A stretch of DNA of 64,000 nucleotides from JBCBSP01 sp039819095 (GTDB taxonomy: Bacteria; Pseudomonadota; Alphaproteobacteria; Caulobacterales; Maricaulaceae): assembly GCA_039819095.1 (NCBI GenBank), contig JBCBSP010000005.1, positions 1 through 64,000 on the forward strand, read 5' to 3'. The position numbers and the translations under genes are program-made. Shown here in pieces: positions 44,574 through 53,524 of this stretch (the first letter of the stretch is position 1; each line of letters starts with the position of its first letter). The notes below the pieces were generated by a model. That model ran no database searches and was not told where the DNA came from. It saw only the letters and a program-made list of their open reading frames with translations.

Positions 44574-45437
44574 CTAGCCAGAGCGCTTTGCGATTTTAAC
44601 GAATTCCTGAATCTTTGCGGTGCGATGCAAATCCACATGGGTCACGATCCAGATCGGCTCTGAGAGATCTGGGAGATGTGTCGGAAGCTCAAGGAGCTCG
44701 GTGGATTGATCGCCTTGTATCTTGGGAAGAAACCCGATCCCAACACCTTTTACAACTGCCCCCCAAAGCGCTTCAATTGAGTTACTGGTGAAGCTCAGCC
44801 GGTCCGGGGCGAAGTGCGTCCTGATCCAGTTTACGAAAGGCGCAGACGGTGTGGCGGCGTTCGGTCCAACCATTTTCTGGCCGTGAAAGGGATCGTCCAA
44901 CTTAGGCTCGCCATATCGGGCAACATAATCGCGCGAAACATAGAGCCCCATTTCCAAAGACCGAAGTGGAATGACCACATTGTCTGGAGCCTGTGGTTTT
45001 GACCCAACTCGGAAGGCGACATCGGCTTCACCATATTCAAGCTTATAGATGCGGTCGCTTGAGAAGAACTCGCACGGGACCGCGGGGTGCGCGGCCTGGA
45101 AGTCAGCAATGATTGGAAGCACAACCCCAGCCAGCGCATCCACCGCAGTGACTTTCAGAGGACCGGTAAGGGCTTGGCTCTGCCGGTTGGCGATCCGGGT
45201 TAGCTCACCAAACTGGGCCTCTGTCGCGTCCGCCACGCGTAGAAGCTCCAGACCCAACTCGGTCGCCGTGAAGCCTCGTGCGTGGCGTTGAAACAGCTTC
45301 GCGCCGAGCTGAGCCTCAAGCTGATCAATGTGACGCGTCACAGTTGCGCGATGAAGGCCCAAGGCCTCCGCAGCCGCGGTAATGGTCCCTGATCTCGCGA
45401 CTTCCGCCGCAGTCTGTATTTCGTTCCAGTTTCTCAT
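44574..45437 (-). CDS. LysR family transcriptional regulator
   Basis: This 287-residue regulator has an N-terminal winged helix (GTITAAAEALGLHRATVTR, about 17-36) and a LysR substrate-binding domain (about 90-285). It is divergent from an NmrA-like oxidoreductase and a MATE exporter, with 95 bp between start codons. By the usual LysR arrangement it controls that divergent pair and itself. Confidence 0.92.
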   Translation of the reverse strand: MRNWNEIQTAAEVARSGTITAAAEALGLHRATVTRHIDQLEAQLGAKLFQRHARGFTATELGLELLRVADATEAQFGELTRIANRQSQALTGPLKVTAVDALAGVVLPIIADFQAAHPAVPCEFFSSDRIYKLEYGEADVAFRVGSKPQAPDNVVIPLRSLEMGLYVSRDYVARYGEPKLDDPFHGQKMVGPNAATPSAPFVNWIRTHFAPDRLSFTSNSIEALWGAVVKGVGIGFLPKIQGDQSTELLELPTHLPDLSEPIWIVTHVDLHRTAKIQEFVKIAKRSG

Positions 45438-45447
45438 GTCACATAAA

Positions 45448-45464
45448 TGCGCATTAAGTGCGCA
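45448..45464. promoter_or_regulatory. LysR-type operator in divergent region
   Basis: TGCGCA-TTAAG-TGCGCA is a 17-bp dyad that satisfies the T-N11-A rule of LysR boxes. It lies 10 nt upstream of the lysR start and about 70 nt upstream of the NmrA-like gene. It is the only clear dyad in this gap. Confidence 0.55.
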
Positions 45465-45532
45465 ATCGGATATCTTCTATCTAATCGTATAGCAAAGCTA
45501 GAAAGGCTCCAGCAAAACTTACGGAGCTTTCC

Positions 45533-46405
45533 ATGACGTCTCACAGATACTCAGACAAACCCGTTGTTGTAGCCGGGGCGACGGGCAGCCAGGGCGGCGC
45601 GGTGGTTCGCCGACTGCTGGAACGCGGCCATACGGTCCGGGCCCTGACCCGGAACCGCACCCAGCCGGCTGCAATTGAGCTCGCCTCAGCGGGCGCTGAG
45701 GTCATTGAAGCGGACCTGATGCGACCGGATACGCTCATCCCCGCCCTTGAAGGCGCAGGCGGGGTCTTCTCGGTTCAGGACTTTCTTGAGGCCGGTGTCG
45801 ACGCCGAAGTCGAGATGGGCCTCAACTTCACCGCAGCGATCGGACGCTCAGGAATCGATCATGTCGTCTACAGCGGCGCTTCGACCATGGACCGCAATAC
45901 CGGCGTGCCGCACCTGGATAGTAAATGGCGTGTGGAACAGGCCGTGCGCCAGCTCGGACTTCCGTTCACGATTCTTCGCCCGGCCGCCTTCATGGACAAT
46001 TGGGGCTGGGAGCACGAGCAGATCGTCAATGAGGGCGTGGTCTCCATGCCGCTGCGCCCGGACACCCCCTACCGCCAAGTCGCGGTCTGCGACATCGCAG
46101 CAATGGCGGTCATCGCCCTTGAGCACCCTGAGACATGGGCTAGCCGCATCGTGCCGCTCGCCGGCGAAATCTCGACGCCGATTGAAATCACGGCGACTTT
46201 CAGCCGCGTACTCGGCAAGCCGGTGCGGTACGAGCAGATGAGCTGGGAAGACTGCATCACGGCGCAAGGTGAGGAGCTGACCGAGATGTATCGCTCTTTC
46301 GATGTTTTCGGCATGGATGGCGACCCCATCTATTTGCGCCGCTGGCATCCAGGTGCGCTTACGCTTGAGGCTTTCCTCCTCAATAACGGATGGGGACAAG
46401 GCTAG
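45533..46405 (+). CDS. NmrA-like NAD(P)-binding family protein
   Basis: This Rossmann-fold protein of the atypical short-chain dehydrogenase/NmrA group has 290 residues. The dinucleotide loop VVAGATGSQGGAVV (residues 11-24) is followed by R36 in LTRNRTQP, as expected for NADP binding. Many members sense redox state rather than catalyse a reaction; others are quinone or isoflavone reductases. GGAG lies 6 nt before the ATG. It precedes the MATE gene by about 70 nt and is divergent from LysR. Confidence 0.9.
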   Translation: MTSHRYSDKPVVVAGATGSQGGAVVRRLLERGHTVRALTRNRTQPAAIELASAGAEVIEADLMRPDTLIPALEGAGGVFSVQDFLEAGVDAEVEMGLNFTAAIGRSGIDHVVYSGASTMDRNTGVPHLDSKWRVEQAVRQLGLPFTILRPAAFMDNWGWEHEQIVNEGVVSMPLRPDTPYRQVAVCDIAAMAVIALEHPETWASRIVPLAGEISTPIEITATFSRVLGKPVRYEQMSWEDCITAQGEELTEMYRSFDVFGMDGDPIYLRRWHPGALTLEAFLLNNGWGQG

Positions 46406-46474
46406 TCGGGAGGTGCTTGGGCGCCGCGCGACCACGCGTCCTGCCGTGCACGCCGGCCAGGAGTGAACACCATC

Positions 46475-47842
46475 ATGATTGGCCTTCCTTACGACCGCAA
46501 CGCGCCCAAGCCGAGCCTCCTGAAATCAAGCATTCAGGAGGTTCCGGGCGTTTTGTCACTGGCCCTGCCGATCATCGTTGGATTGGCGTCCTCCACGCTG
46601 ATCGGCGTGATCGACACGATCATGATCGCGCCCTTAGGCACCGCAGCCATGGCGGCGGCAGGCATCACGACCAGCGCGCTGATCATCTTCTACTCCGCTG
46701 TATTCGGATTGCTGTCGATCATCGGCATCAAAATCGCGCAGGCCAAAGGCGCTGAAGACGAGGCCGGCGTGTCCTCGTCACTCATCCATGGCCTGATCAC
46801 CGCGCTCGGCGTTGGCGTCATCGCAGCCATAGTCATGATGTTCGCCTTCCCGGCGCTATCAGTCCTGGACCAGCCGGAGGAGGTAATGGCCGCCCTCCTG
46901 CCGTATTGGCTGGCAAAGAGCGGTGTGCTCGTCCTCTACGCGCTACTGACCGTATTTCGGGGCTTTCTCAATGCCGTTGATCGTCCATGGACAGCAAGCG
47001 CGGTTTCCTTCGGTGCGGTCTTGGCGAATATCCCGCTCAACTATGTGTTCATTGGCGGGCTGGGAGAGTGGAACGGGTTGGGCCTGTTCGGTGCTGGACT
47101 GGCCAGCCTATTGGCAAACCTGTTCGCGCTCGCCTTGTTTGCCCTGATCTGGCGTTTGGCAGCGGGACTTGAGAGGTATCACCAAAAGCCGAAGATCCGC
47201 TTTGGCGCAGTCTGGCGCAATGTTGCTGAAGGCGCGCCGGTATCACTCTCCTATGCCGGTGAAGGGGCCTCGTACGCGTTGGCGGGCTTGATGCTGGGTT
47301 TCTTCGGACCTGCAGCGCTGGCGGCCAACCAGGTGGTCCATTCCATCGCAGCGATCCTGTATATGCTGCCAATCGGCATGGCCTCTGCAGTAAGCGTGCG
47401 CGTCGGACAGGCCATTGGCGCGAAAGAAACCCAACGCCTTCGCTCTATCGGGACCGCAGCATCCGGGCTCCTGGTGAGCTGGCTCGGCGTCATCGCGATT
47501 GCCCTGCTCTTCGTGCGCGGCGATATCGCAGAGTCGCTTTCTCATGATCCCGAAGTGATTGCCATTGCAGTCAACCTGTTTCTCGCGACGGCCTTCATGC
47601 AGGTCGCCGATGGGCTCCAATCCACATCTGTAGGCGCGTTGCGCGGCATGCTGGATGTGCGTATCCCGGCCATTGTCTCGCTGATCGCATACTGGCTGTT
47701 TGCCTTGCCGGCGGGTTATGGGCTCGGCTTTGTGCTCGGCTATGGCCCCAGTGGCGTATGGATCGGTTACGGCCTTGGGATTTTCGCCGCAGCCGCTTTC
47801 CTACAACATCGCTTCTGGAAGCTGACGGCCCTTGAAAAGTGA
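46475..47842 (+). CDS. MATE family efflux transporter
   Basis: This inner-membrane multidrug/toxin exporter, sodium- or proton-coupled, has 455 residues with about twelve hydrophobic helices in two similar halves. MATE wording is seen in PIIVGLASSTLIGVIDTIM and VLANIPLNYVFIGG. The ATG at 46475 has AGGAG 11 nt before it; a GTG four codons earlier would leave no spacing. It is likely co-expressed with the NmrA-like gene under LysR control. Confidence 0.92.
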   Translation: MIGLPYDRNAPKPSLLKSSIQEVPGVLSLALPIIVGLASSTLIGVIDTIMIAPLGTAAMAAAGITTSALIIFYSAVFGLLSIIGIKIAQAKGAEDEAGVSSSLIHGLITALGVGVIAAIVMMFAFPALSVLDQPEEVMAALLPYWLAKSGVLVLYALLTVFRGFLNAVDRPWTASAVSFGAVLANIPLNYVFIGGLGEWNGLGLFGAGLASLLANLFALALFALIWRLAAGLERYHQKPKIRFGAVWRNVAEGAPVSLSYAGEGASYALAGLMLGFFGPAALAANQVVHSIAAILYMLPIGMASAVSVRVGQAIGAKETQRLRSIGTAASGLLVSWLGVIAIALLFVRGDIAESLSHDPEVIAIAVNLFLATAFMQVADGLQSTSVGALRGMLDVRIPAIVSLIAYWLFALPAGYGLGFVLGYGPSGVWIGYGLGIFAAAAFLQHRFWKLTALEK

Positions 47843-47883
47843 CCTCAGATCAAACGACGAGCGAGTTTCAAAGCGCCAAAGCC

Positions 47884-48960
47884 CTATCCCTCATCCGGCG
47901 AACAATTTGATGGATTGAGCGCCTTGGCGTGCGCCGCCTCCAGCAGGGGCGTGTAGCGGCTGAAGTCAAAATCGGAGACCTCGGCCTCCAGGAGCGTCTG
48001 GCCAACATCGCGCCACCACATCGAAAGCGCGGATGTGGTTTCAAGCAGCGTTAAGGCTTGGCGGGCCTCGTCAGCCTCAAAGTGGGCGAAGGGCCGGGTG
48101 CGATTATCACCATCATAATGCGAGAATCCCCAGGCGATCTCGGTATCGGTCCACAGCGAGCCCCCATCGCCCGCCAGCGCCATGTCGCCGAAGTAGAAAT
48201 TGTCCCCCTCGATTTCCGGCTGCGGCATAACCAGGGAGACGCGCATCGGCGCGGCATCGAACGGACGTTGGCTGCGGCCCTCCCACCTCAGATCAACATG
48301 AGCCGGATAGCTGGACTGGGCGCCCAGGACCTGATCAGACATATTGTTATAGCGCATGACCGAGACGCCGTGGCTGCCGGTAATCGCGTCATCGCCAATG
48401 GCGATGCGCAACTCGGCGATGCTTTCGACCACTTGTCCGCGCTCAACATAAAGCCATACGCGGGCTGAGCTTTCCGCCAAGACACGTGACAGGCCGGTTT
48501 GATATTCACCCAGACCCTCCCGTCCGTAGCACGCCATGCGATTATTCATCCAAGGCTCGATCTCTGCGCGGCGGTCCGCACAGTTGCTGAGCGCGGTTTC
48601 AAACGGCCTGCGCATGGCTGCCTGTTGATCGGGTGCGGCCTGTGAGATCATGGGCAGGCTCTGGCCAACCGAGGCGATGTTGGCGCTTGCGGCCTCACCA
48701 ACCTGTTCCGGTGTCGCATTGGCCGCTTCGCCCAGCCACTCAAGCCAGAAGGCCGCCGCAGCCTCGTATTCAGCCTCTCGCAATGGATCAAAACCGGCCT
48801 GGCGGTAAACCGGCTGTAGGACTTGCTGCGCCAGCCCCTTATTCACTGAATAGCATTGAAGGCCGAACTGGATCTGGGCTTGGGCGTTCGCCTGATCCTG
48901 AGCGGGGGACAGGCTTGCGGTCGCAAGAACAATCGCCACAGCGGACGACAAGGTTTTCAT
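47884..48960 (-). CDS. Secreted protein of unknown function
   Basis: This 358-residue protein has a signal peptide (MKTLSSAVAIVLATASLSPAQ). The ATG at 48960 is set by GGAGGG 5 nt upstream; an earlier ATG at 49020 would overlap the preceding gene. The mature part shows a helical, Ala/Glu/Gln-rich N-terminal half and a beta-rich C-terminal half (about 170-300) with few cysteines. No family was recognised. It follows another small secreted protein by 13 nt, so they form a pair at the left edge of the secreted-protein island. Confidence 0.72.
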   Translation of the reverse strand: MKTLSSAVAIVLATASLSPAQDQANAQAQIQFGLQCYSVNKGLAQQVLQPVYRQAGFDPLREAEYEAAAAFWLEWLGEAANATPEQVGEAASANIASVGQSLPMISQAAPDQQAAMRRPFETALSNCADRRAEIEPWMNNRMACYGREGLGEYQTGLSRVLAESSARVWLYVERGQVVESIAELRIAIGDDAITGSHGVSVMRYNNMSDQVLGAQSSYPAHVDLRWEGRSQRPFDAAPMRVSLVMPQPEIEGDNFYFGDMALAGDGGSLWTDTEIAWGFSHYDGDNRTRPFAHFEADEARQALTLLETTSALSMWWRDVGQTLLEAEVSDFDFSRYTPLLEAAHAKALNPSNCSPDEG

Positions 48961-48973
48961 TTTTGCCCTCCAA

Positions 48974-49357
48974 TCAGTCCGTGGCGTCTGTGGGGTCGAC
49001 AAAGGCGACGGGGCCTTCATTCACCACGGCGCCATTGACGATCACGCGGTAGAATTCGTCGCGACCCACATAGGCGAGGCAGGAGCCGACCGGCTTGTCC
49101 ACGAAGGTGACAGGATGGGCTTCGTCCATGTCCGCGCCGGAGATGGCTCCAAAGGCGAAGGCGAAGATCAATTCGGCCTCATTGAGCATTTGCACATCGC
49201 TTCGCGGTGCAAAGGTGACCGGGTCATCGCCGGTTGCTTCGATATGCTCGGACAGCGCTGCCGTGCAGGTCCCATATGCGGTGTCGAGCTCTGCTTCCGT
49301 CCAGGGCGTCGCCTCAAACGCAATGAGGCTGACGGCGGTAAAGAGCGGGATAATCAT
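48974..49357 (-). CDS. Small secreted protein of unknown function
   Basis: This 127-residue protein starts with a short hydrophobic segment (MIIPLFTAVSLIAFEA) likely to act as a signal peptide. Two cysteines follow, in TCTAAL and GSCLAYVG. No family was recognised. Upstream of it (49358-49403) is a 46-nt gap after the LuxR-type gene on the same strand, so it may be co-transcribed with that gene and with the next one. Confidence 0.65.
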   Translation of the reverse strand: MIIPLFTAVSLIAFEATPWTEAELDTAYGTCTAALSEHIEATGDDPVTFAPRSDVQMLNEAELIFAFAFGAISGADMDEAHPVTFVDKPVGSCLAYVGRDEFYRVIVNGAVVNEGPVAFVDPTDATD

Positions 49358-49403
49358 GGGATGGCCTTTCTAGGATAGATCGGGAGGGGGTTCGAAGACC
49401 CGC

Positions 49404-50027
49404 TCACACCGGAATGCCGGCATCTCCGAAACTGAGAACCCGGGCGATGATTTCGTTGGCGGAGCGCACATTCAGCTTGCGGCGGACGGATCGAAGCTGG
49501 CAGCGGATGGTCTCAAAGGAGACCGCGCGCCGCGCCGCGATCGCTTCGCGCGACAATCCTTCAGCGAGCAGGCAGGCGCACTCCGCCTCAGCCGGGGTCA
49601 AGCCATAGGTCCGGTTCAAGACCGCTTGGGTATGGGCGCCCGGGCGGATCGGTCGCACCCGCGCGGGCAAGGCCAGGATCAGACGGGTTGAAGGGTCATA
49701 CTTGAACGCCACGCTCAGGGGAGCGCACTGGTCTGAATCCAGAAACAGCCGGGTTTCCCCCGCCTGGCCTGGCGCGCTGCGGCAGCGTTTCAGAAATGCG
49801 CTGAGGTCCCGGTTGGCGTTACGCAGGCAGAACACCATGTGGGGCGCCCGAACCAGCCCGTCATGATCGCAAACGAGACCGCCGAAGCGCGCATTTTGGT
49901 AGACGTAACGTCCGCCAAGATCGAGAAAGGCCAAGGCCATCGGCAAAGCGCCGACCAGCGCTTCAAAATCCGGTAGGAAGCCGAGCGCGGCGACACTCTG
50001 AAACTTGTCCGGATGCTGATGCTCCAC
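49404..50027 (-). CDS. LuxR-type helix-turn-helix regulator with PAS-like N-terminus
   Basis: This 207-residue protein has a PAS-like N-terminal half (about 20-125; ALPMALAFLDLGGRYVYQN) and a C-terminal LuxR/FixJ helix-turn-helix (about 140-200; LTPAEAECACLLAEGLSR, then FETIRCQLRSVRRKLNV). There is no receiver domain. The GTG start has GGGAG 7 nt upstream. It probably regulates the secreted-protein genes around it. The gap to the next gene (50028-50216) has no clear feature. Confidence 0.88.
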   Translation of the reverse strand: MEHQHPDKFQSVAALGFLPDFEALVGALPMALAFLDLGGRYVYQNARFGGLVCDHDGLVRAPHMVFCLRNANRDLSAFLKRCRSAPGQAGETRLFLDSDQCAPLSVAFKYDPSTRLILALPARVRPIRPGAHTQAVLNRTYGLTPAEAECACLLAEGLSREAIAARRAVSFETIRCQLRSVRRKLNVRSANEIIARVLSFGDAGIPV

Positions 50028-50216
50028 CGACCGTCTCCCTCGTTCAAGCGATGAAGAGACTGTGCCTTACGATCCCGCAGAAGATGACTGACAAATCCTG
50101 TTAGGGAGGGGAATGGACGGTTCTAACGGCGATTGTCATGAAAACCGGGCCGGACCAAGCCCGTCCATAACCCTTTGTGTGGATGCAGGATAAAGAGGCT
50201 GACCTCATGCTGGCGG

Positions 50217-50789
50217 CTAGTTGGACACCAGCCGATAGCGAGCAGACCCATCTGCGAGATTGCGCACTTCAATGACATAGTCGGACGTCCAGATCGGCGT
50301 CCACTCACAGGTCACAGGACCGCTCTGGAGCGTCGGCTCACAGACGGTCGGCCCGCCATCGCTTTCCTGAATTCGCAGCTCAAGCGAAGCGCCGCGCGGC
50401 GCACCCAAAGTGATCCGCGCCACACGCCCAGCATAATAGGCGCGAGTCAGTTCAGCCAGCTCGCCGGACTCCAGCACCCCCCTATGAACGCCAGGCCCCT
50501 GAACCGCTCCGCGCACCGGCGGCGTATCCTCGCCCGTTTGTGCAGCAGCCGACCATGCCTCAGCAATCGTGCTGGGTTCGCCATCAAAGCCCTGAACGCC
50601 CAGCCGGTCCCATTGATTGAGCACATGGCGCAGTTCAGCGTGGCCGCCAGCCTCCATCGCCGCCTCGCCTTCACCCAACAAGGCCAACACTTCAAGATGC
50701 TCGATGGGCGTTTCTGGACCCTCTTGCATGTCCTGCGCCGCAACCGCGAAGGCGGCGGCAAAGACGCTAAGCGTCGTGGTGCTGATCAT
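50217..50789 (-). CDS. Secreted protein with C-terminal PPC-like beta domain
   Basis: This 190-residue protein has an N-terminal signal peptide (cleaved near AFAVAAQ), a short helical part and a C-terminal region (about 105-190) that reads like a bacterial PPC domain: YYAGRVARITLG, then LELRIQE, a cysteine pair around CEPT and TCEWTPIWTSDYVIEVRN. PPC domains in secreted proteins bind carbohydrate or aid secretion. GAAGGG lies 6 nt before the ATG. It is divergent from the two-component pair at 50889, which makes it a candidate target of that regulator. Confidence 0.7.
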   Translation of the reverse strand: MISTTTLSVFAAAFAVAAQDMQEGPETPIEHLEVLALLGEGEAAMEAGGHAELRHVLNQWDRLGVQGFDGEPSTIAEAWSAAAQTGEDTPPVRGAVQGPGVHRGVLESGELAELTRAYYAGRVARITLGAPRGASLELRIQESDGGPTVCEPTLQSGPVTCEWTPIWTSDYVIEVRNLADGSARYRLVSN

Positions 50790-50888
50790 CTGTGTCCCTT
50801 CATAACCCGGCTCGAAGGCTTGCTATCACACACCATTTTTGCAGCAGTGTGGCAAAGGGCAGCGCTTTTGATCGGACCGTGGGCGGCG

Positions 50889-51566
50889 ATGCGTATCTTA
50901 CTGATCGAAGACGACGATGTAATCGCCGAGCAGATTCACGCCGCACTTGACGCTCTCAACGCCCGATTCACGCAGGCCTCATCATTGGGTGAACTAGGCG
51001 CCCGCCTGGCTGACGGCCCGTATGATCTGGTCATTTGCGATCGACGCTTGCCCGATGGCGACGGGCTAAGCGCGTTGCCAGACCTGACGCAGGCGCTTGG
51101 GTCCACGCCGATCCTGGTGCTTTCCGCGCTGGGCCGAACCCAGCACCGGACTGAGGGACTGAATGCCGGGGCCGATGACTATCTGTCCAAGCCGTTCAGC
51201 GGCGAAGAATTACTGGCGCGGGTCAACGCACTTTCCCGCCGCGCGGCTAAACAGGCCGAAGACGTGATGCGCTTGGGCGCGCTGGAACTCCACGTCAAAG
51301 CGCGCACCGCTCACCTGGACGGCGCCCACATCGCGCTCAGTCCCAAAGAGTTTGAGCTGCTGCACTATTTCGCCAGACACGCAGGCGATCTTGTGTCTCG
51401 CGAGATGCTGCTTCGCGATGTCTGGGGGCTGAATTTTGATCCCCAAACCAACGTGATCGACGTCAATATTGGTCGCCTGCGCCGCAAGCTGGATCGGGAC
51501 GGCAAAGCCAATCCCATCGAAACTGAGCGCGGCCGCGGTTTTAAACTGGGACGCGTAGTTGAATGA
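50889..51566 (+). CDS. OmpR-family response regulator
   Basis: This 225-residue regulator has a receiver domain with IEDDD, phospho-acceptor D51 (ICDRRLPDGDG) and lysine in DDYLSKPFSGEE, and a winged-helix domain (about 125-223; LSPKEFELLHYFARHAGD, then VIDVNIGRLRRKLD). The open frame extends far upstream, but that part lies antisense to the divergent gene and has no domain, so the ATG directly at the receiver start is used even though its ribosome site is weak. The TGA overlaps the kinase ATG by 4 nt. Confidence 0.92.
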   Translation: MRILLIEDDDVIAEQIHAALDALNARFTQASSLGELGARLADGPYDLVICDRRLPDGDGLSALPDLTQALGSTPILVLSALGRTQHRTEGLNAGADDYLSKPFSGEELLARVNALSRRAAKQAEDVMRLGALELHVKARTAHLDGAHIALSPKEFELLHYFARHAGDLVSREMLLRDVWGLNFDPQTNVIDVNIGRLRRKLDRDGKANPIETERGRGFKLGRVVE

Positions 51567-52927
51567 CCCGCGCGCAGCTCCACCCTCCTTCTTTGGTTCG
51601 GCGCACGCTGCTGGGCTTGCTGGTGGCGATGCTGAGCGCGGTATCGGTCATTCTGCTCGTGATTGCTGTCCTTGTCGGACAACAGACCCAGCAAGGGATG
51701 ATACGGACCAATAACGCGGATATGGCCGCGCTTGTGGCCTTGTATGAAAGCCAGCCGCCCGAAGCGCTTCGCGATTATGTGGATCGCAGCCTGCAGTTCG
51801 CACCGGCGCGCGGCGGCGACCGTGTGATCGGACTTCAACTCAGCCGGGATGAGCCATTGATCGGCAATCTTGATGCGTGGCCGGCCGAGTTGGACGCGCA
51901 ACGCTCCCCCGCGCAAACCGCCGCGCTGGCCGTTGACGGAGAGACCGGGCGCTGGGTCGTGCGCGCCACTGCGCTGCGCGGCGGGGCGCGAATCCTGGTC
52001 GGGCGAGAGGCGGGATATGTCGGCGAGACGGTCCAGCGCTTCCTGGCTGTGTCTGGGCTTGCGCTGCTGGCTCTGGGCGCTGTGAGTTTTGTCTATGCCG
52101 GTTTCGTTTCGCGCCGATTTCAGACACGCACCGACACCATTTTGAAGGCCTGCGACGCCATCGCCGCCGGTGATCTGGATCGACGGCTGGAGACGTCGAG
52201 CAGAGATGAGCTAGGCCGGATTTCTGATCATATCAATGTGATGGTCAACGCGCTGGGGCACGCTATTCATCATCATAAACAAAGCGCCGATCAAATGGCC
52301 CATGAGCTGCGCAATCCCCTGGCGCGCGCCAATGCCTTTCTGGAACGGATCGAGAGCAACCCGGGGAAAAGCCGCGATGATGCCGAGCGCGCCCGCAGCG
52401 AGCTTCGCCTGGTGGTGCAAACATTGGATGACATGCTCGACATCGCCGAGTTGGAAGTTGATGCACAGGGCAGGCAGCGGTTTGAAGCGGTTGATTTGGC
52501 AGCCCTCGCTGCGGACATCGTTGGCCTTTACCAACCCGCAGCCGAGGATCGCGGCATAACGCTCACCACCGATCTCGCCAGCTTGGGCGAGGTGCAAGCC
52601 GACCCCAGCCTTGTGCGCCGGGCCGTCGCAAACCTGATGGACAATGCGCTGAAGAACACGCCCGACAACGGACAGATCCGGGTAACGCTCGTGTCGGAAG
52701 CCAGAGGCTTTGACCTCAGCGTTGAGAATACTGGATCACGCGTGCCTGATGGCGATCTGAATCAGGTATTTGAGCGCTTCTATCGTCGCGGTGAGCAGGG
52801 CGGTCGGGGCCTCGGCCTGGCCTTTGTGGCGGCGATAGCCAAGCGGCACGGTTGGACGGCGAAAGCACAGAACACCGAAGACGGCGTGCGGATTGAGCTG
52901 ACCGGTTTCAAGCCTAGTCAATCATAA
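51563..52927 (+). CDS. Sensor histidine kinase
   Basis: This membrane kinase of 454 residues has two spans (about 14-38 and 165-185) with a periplasmic domain of about 125 residues, then HAMP, an H box with phospho-acceptor H247 (MAHELRNPLARA), the N box NLMDNALKNT and a G2 box GGRGLGLAF. The G1 box reads VENTGSRVPD in place of the usual DxGxG, losing one glycine, so ATP handling may be altered. It partners the preceding regulator. Confidence 0.92.
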   Translation: MTRAQLHPPSLVRRTLLGLLVAMLSAVSVILLVIAVLVGQQTQQGMIRTNNADMAALVALYESQPPEALRDYVDRSLQFAPARGGDRVIGLQLSRDEPLIGNLDAWPAELDAQRSPAQTAALAVDGETGRWVVRATALRGGARILVGREAGYVGETVQRFLAVSGLALLALGAVSFVYAGFVSRRFQTRTDTILKACDAIAAGDLDRRLETSSRDELGRISDHINVMVNALGHAIHHHKQSADQMAHELRNPLARANAFLERIESNPGKSRDDAERARSELRLVVQTLDDMLDIAELEVDAQGRQRFEAVDLAALAADIVGLYQPAAEDRGITLTTDLASLGEVQADPSLVRRAVANLMDNALKNTPDNGQIRVTLVSEARGFDLSVENTGSRVPDGDLNQVFERFYRRGEQGGRGLGLAFVAAIAKRHGWTAKAQNTEDGVRIELTGFKPSQS

Positions 52928-52947
52928 GCGCCTTGACGCGATGCCAT

Positions 52948-53514
52948 CTAACCGGCCGGATCATAAAGCGCCTGCCCATCGCACAGGGCTTTCAGAGCGA
53001 TATCGAACTCGGAGCCCAGGACATGGTCTTCCCAGCGAACTTCGAGTGTGAACGGCGTAAGACCGACACGGTTTTCGCCAGCAACGTCAGCGAAATAGGT
53101 GCTGCCCATAAGTCCGATCCGCCACCCTTCGCAGTCTGCTCGGTATGTGGAGCGAACGCGGCGAAGAACCTGCCCGTCAGACTGGACCTGATCGCGAAAA
53201 TAAATGCGGTACAGGCTCCCCATGATCACCGGGAAGCTGTCGGACAAGGCGCCGACATCGCTCGCCACCGTGTTCTGCATGGACGAGCGCTCAAGATAGT
53301 AAGCGCTCGCGATTTCGATGTCGGTTTCGAACTGATCTGGACGGATCAGCACCGCGCTTAAAGGATCGCCGGTCGCGTCGGAGTGGGCGACGAGCTGAGC
53401 GCGCAAGGCGTCCCAGCTGTCCGGCGTCCAAGGGTCGTTTTGGGCCGCGACTGCGCCGGGCACGACCAGCACCGCACCAGCGGCGCACAGGGCCTTGAAA
53501 GGACGTTTCATCAT
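52948..53514 (-). CDS. Secreted protein of unknown function
   Basis: This 188-residue protein has a signal peptide (MMKRPFKALCAAGAVLVVPGAVAAQ) and two later cysteines. The start is set by GGAG 4-7 nt upstream; a longer version would overlap the preceding gene. No family was recognised. It is the sixth and last gene of the run that starts with the Sel1-like proteins and lies convergent to the histidine kinase, with 20 nt between stops. Confidence 0.68.
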   Translation of the reverse strand: MMKRPFKALCAAGAVLVVPGAVAAQNDPWTPDSWDALRAQLVAHSDATGDPLSAVLIRPDQFETDIEIASAYYLERSSMQNTVASDVGALSDSFPVIMGSLYRIYFRDQVQSDGQVLRRVRSTYRADCEGWRIGLMGSTYFADVAGENRVGLTPFTLEVRWEDHVLGSEFDIALKALCDGQALYDPAG

Positions 53515-53524
53515 CAGTCTCCAG

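Noticed and set aside
50175..50888. N-terminal extension of the response regulator frame
   Set aside because: Antisense to the divergent secreted-protein gene and without any domain; receiver domains begin right at the ATG at 50889.
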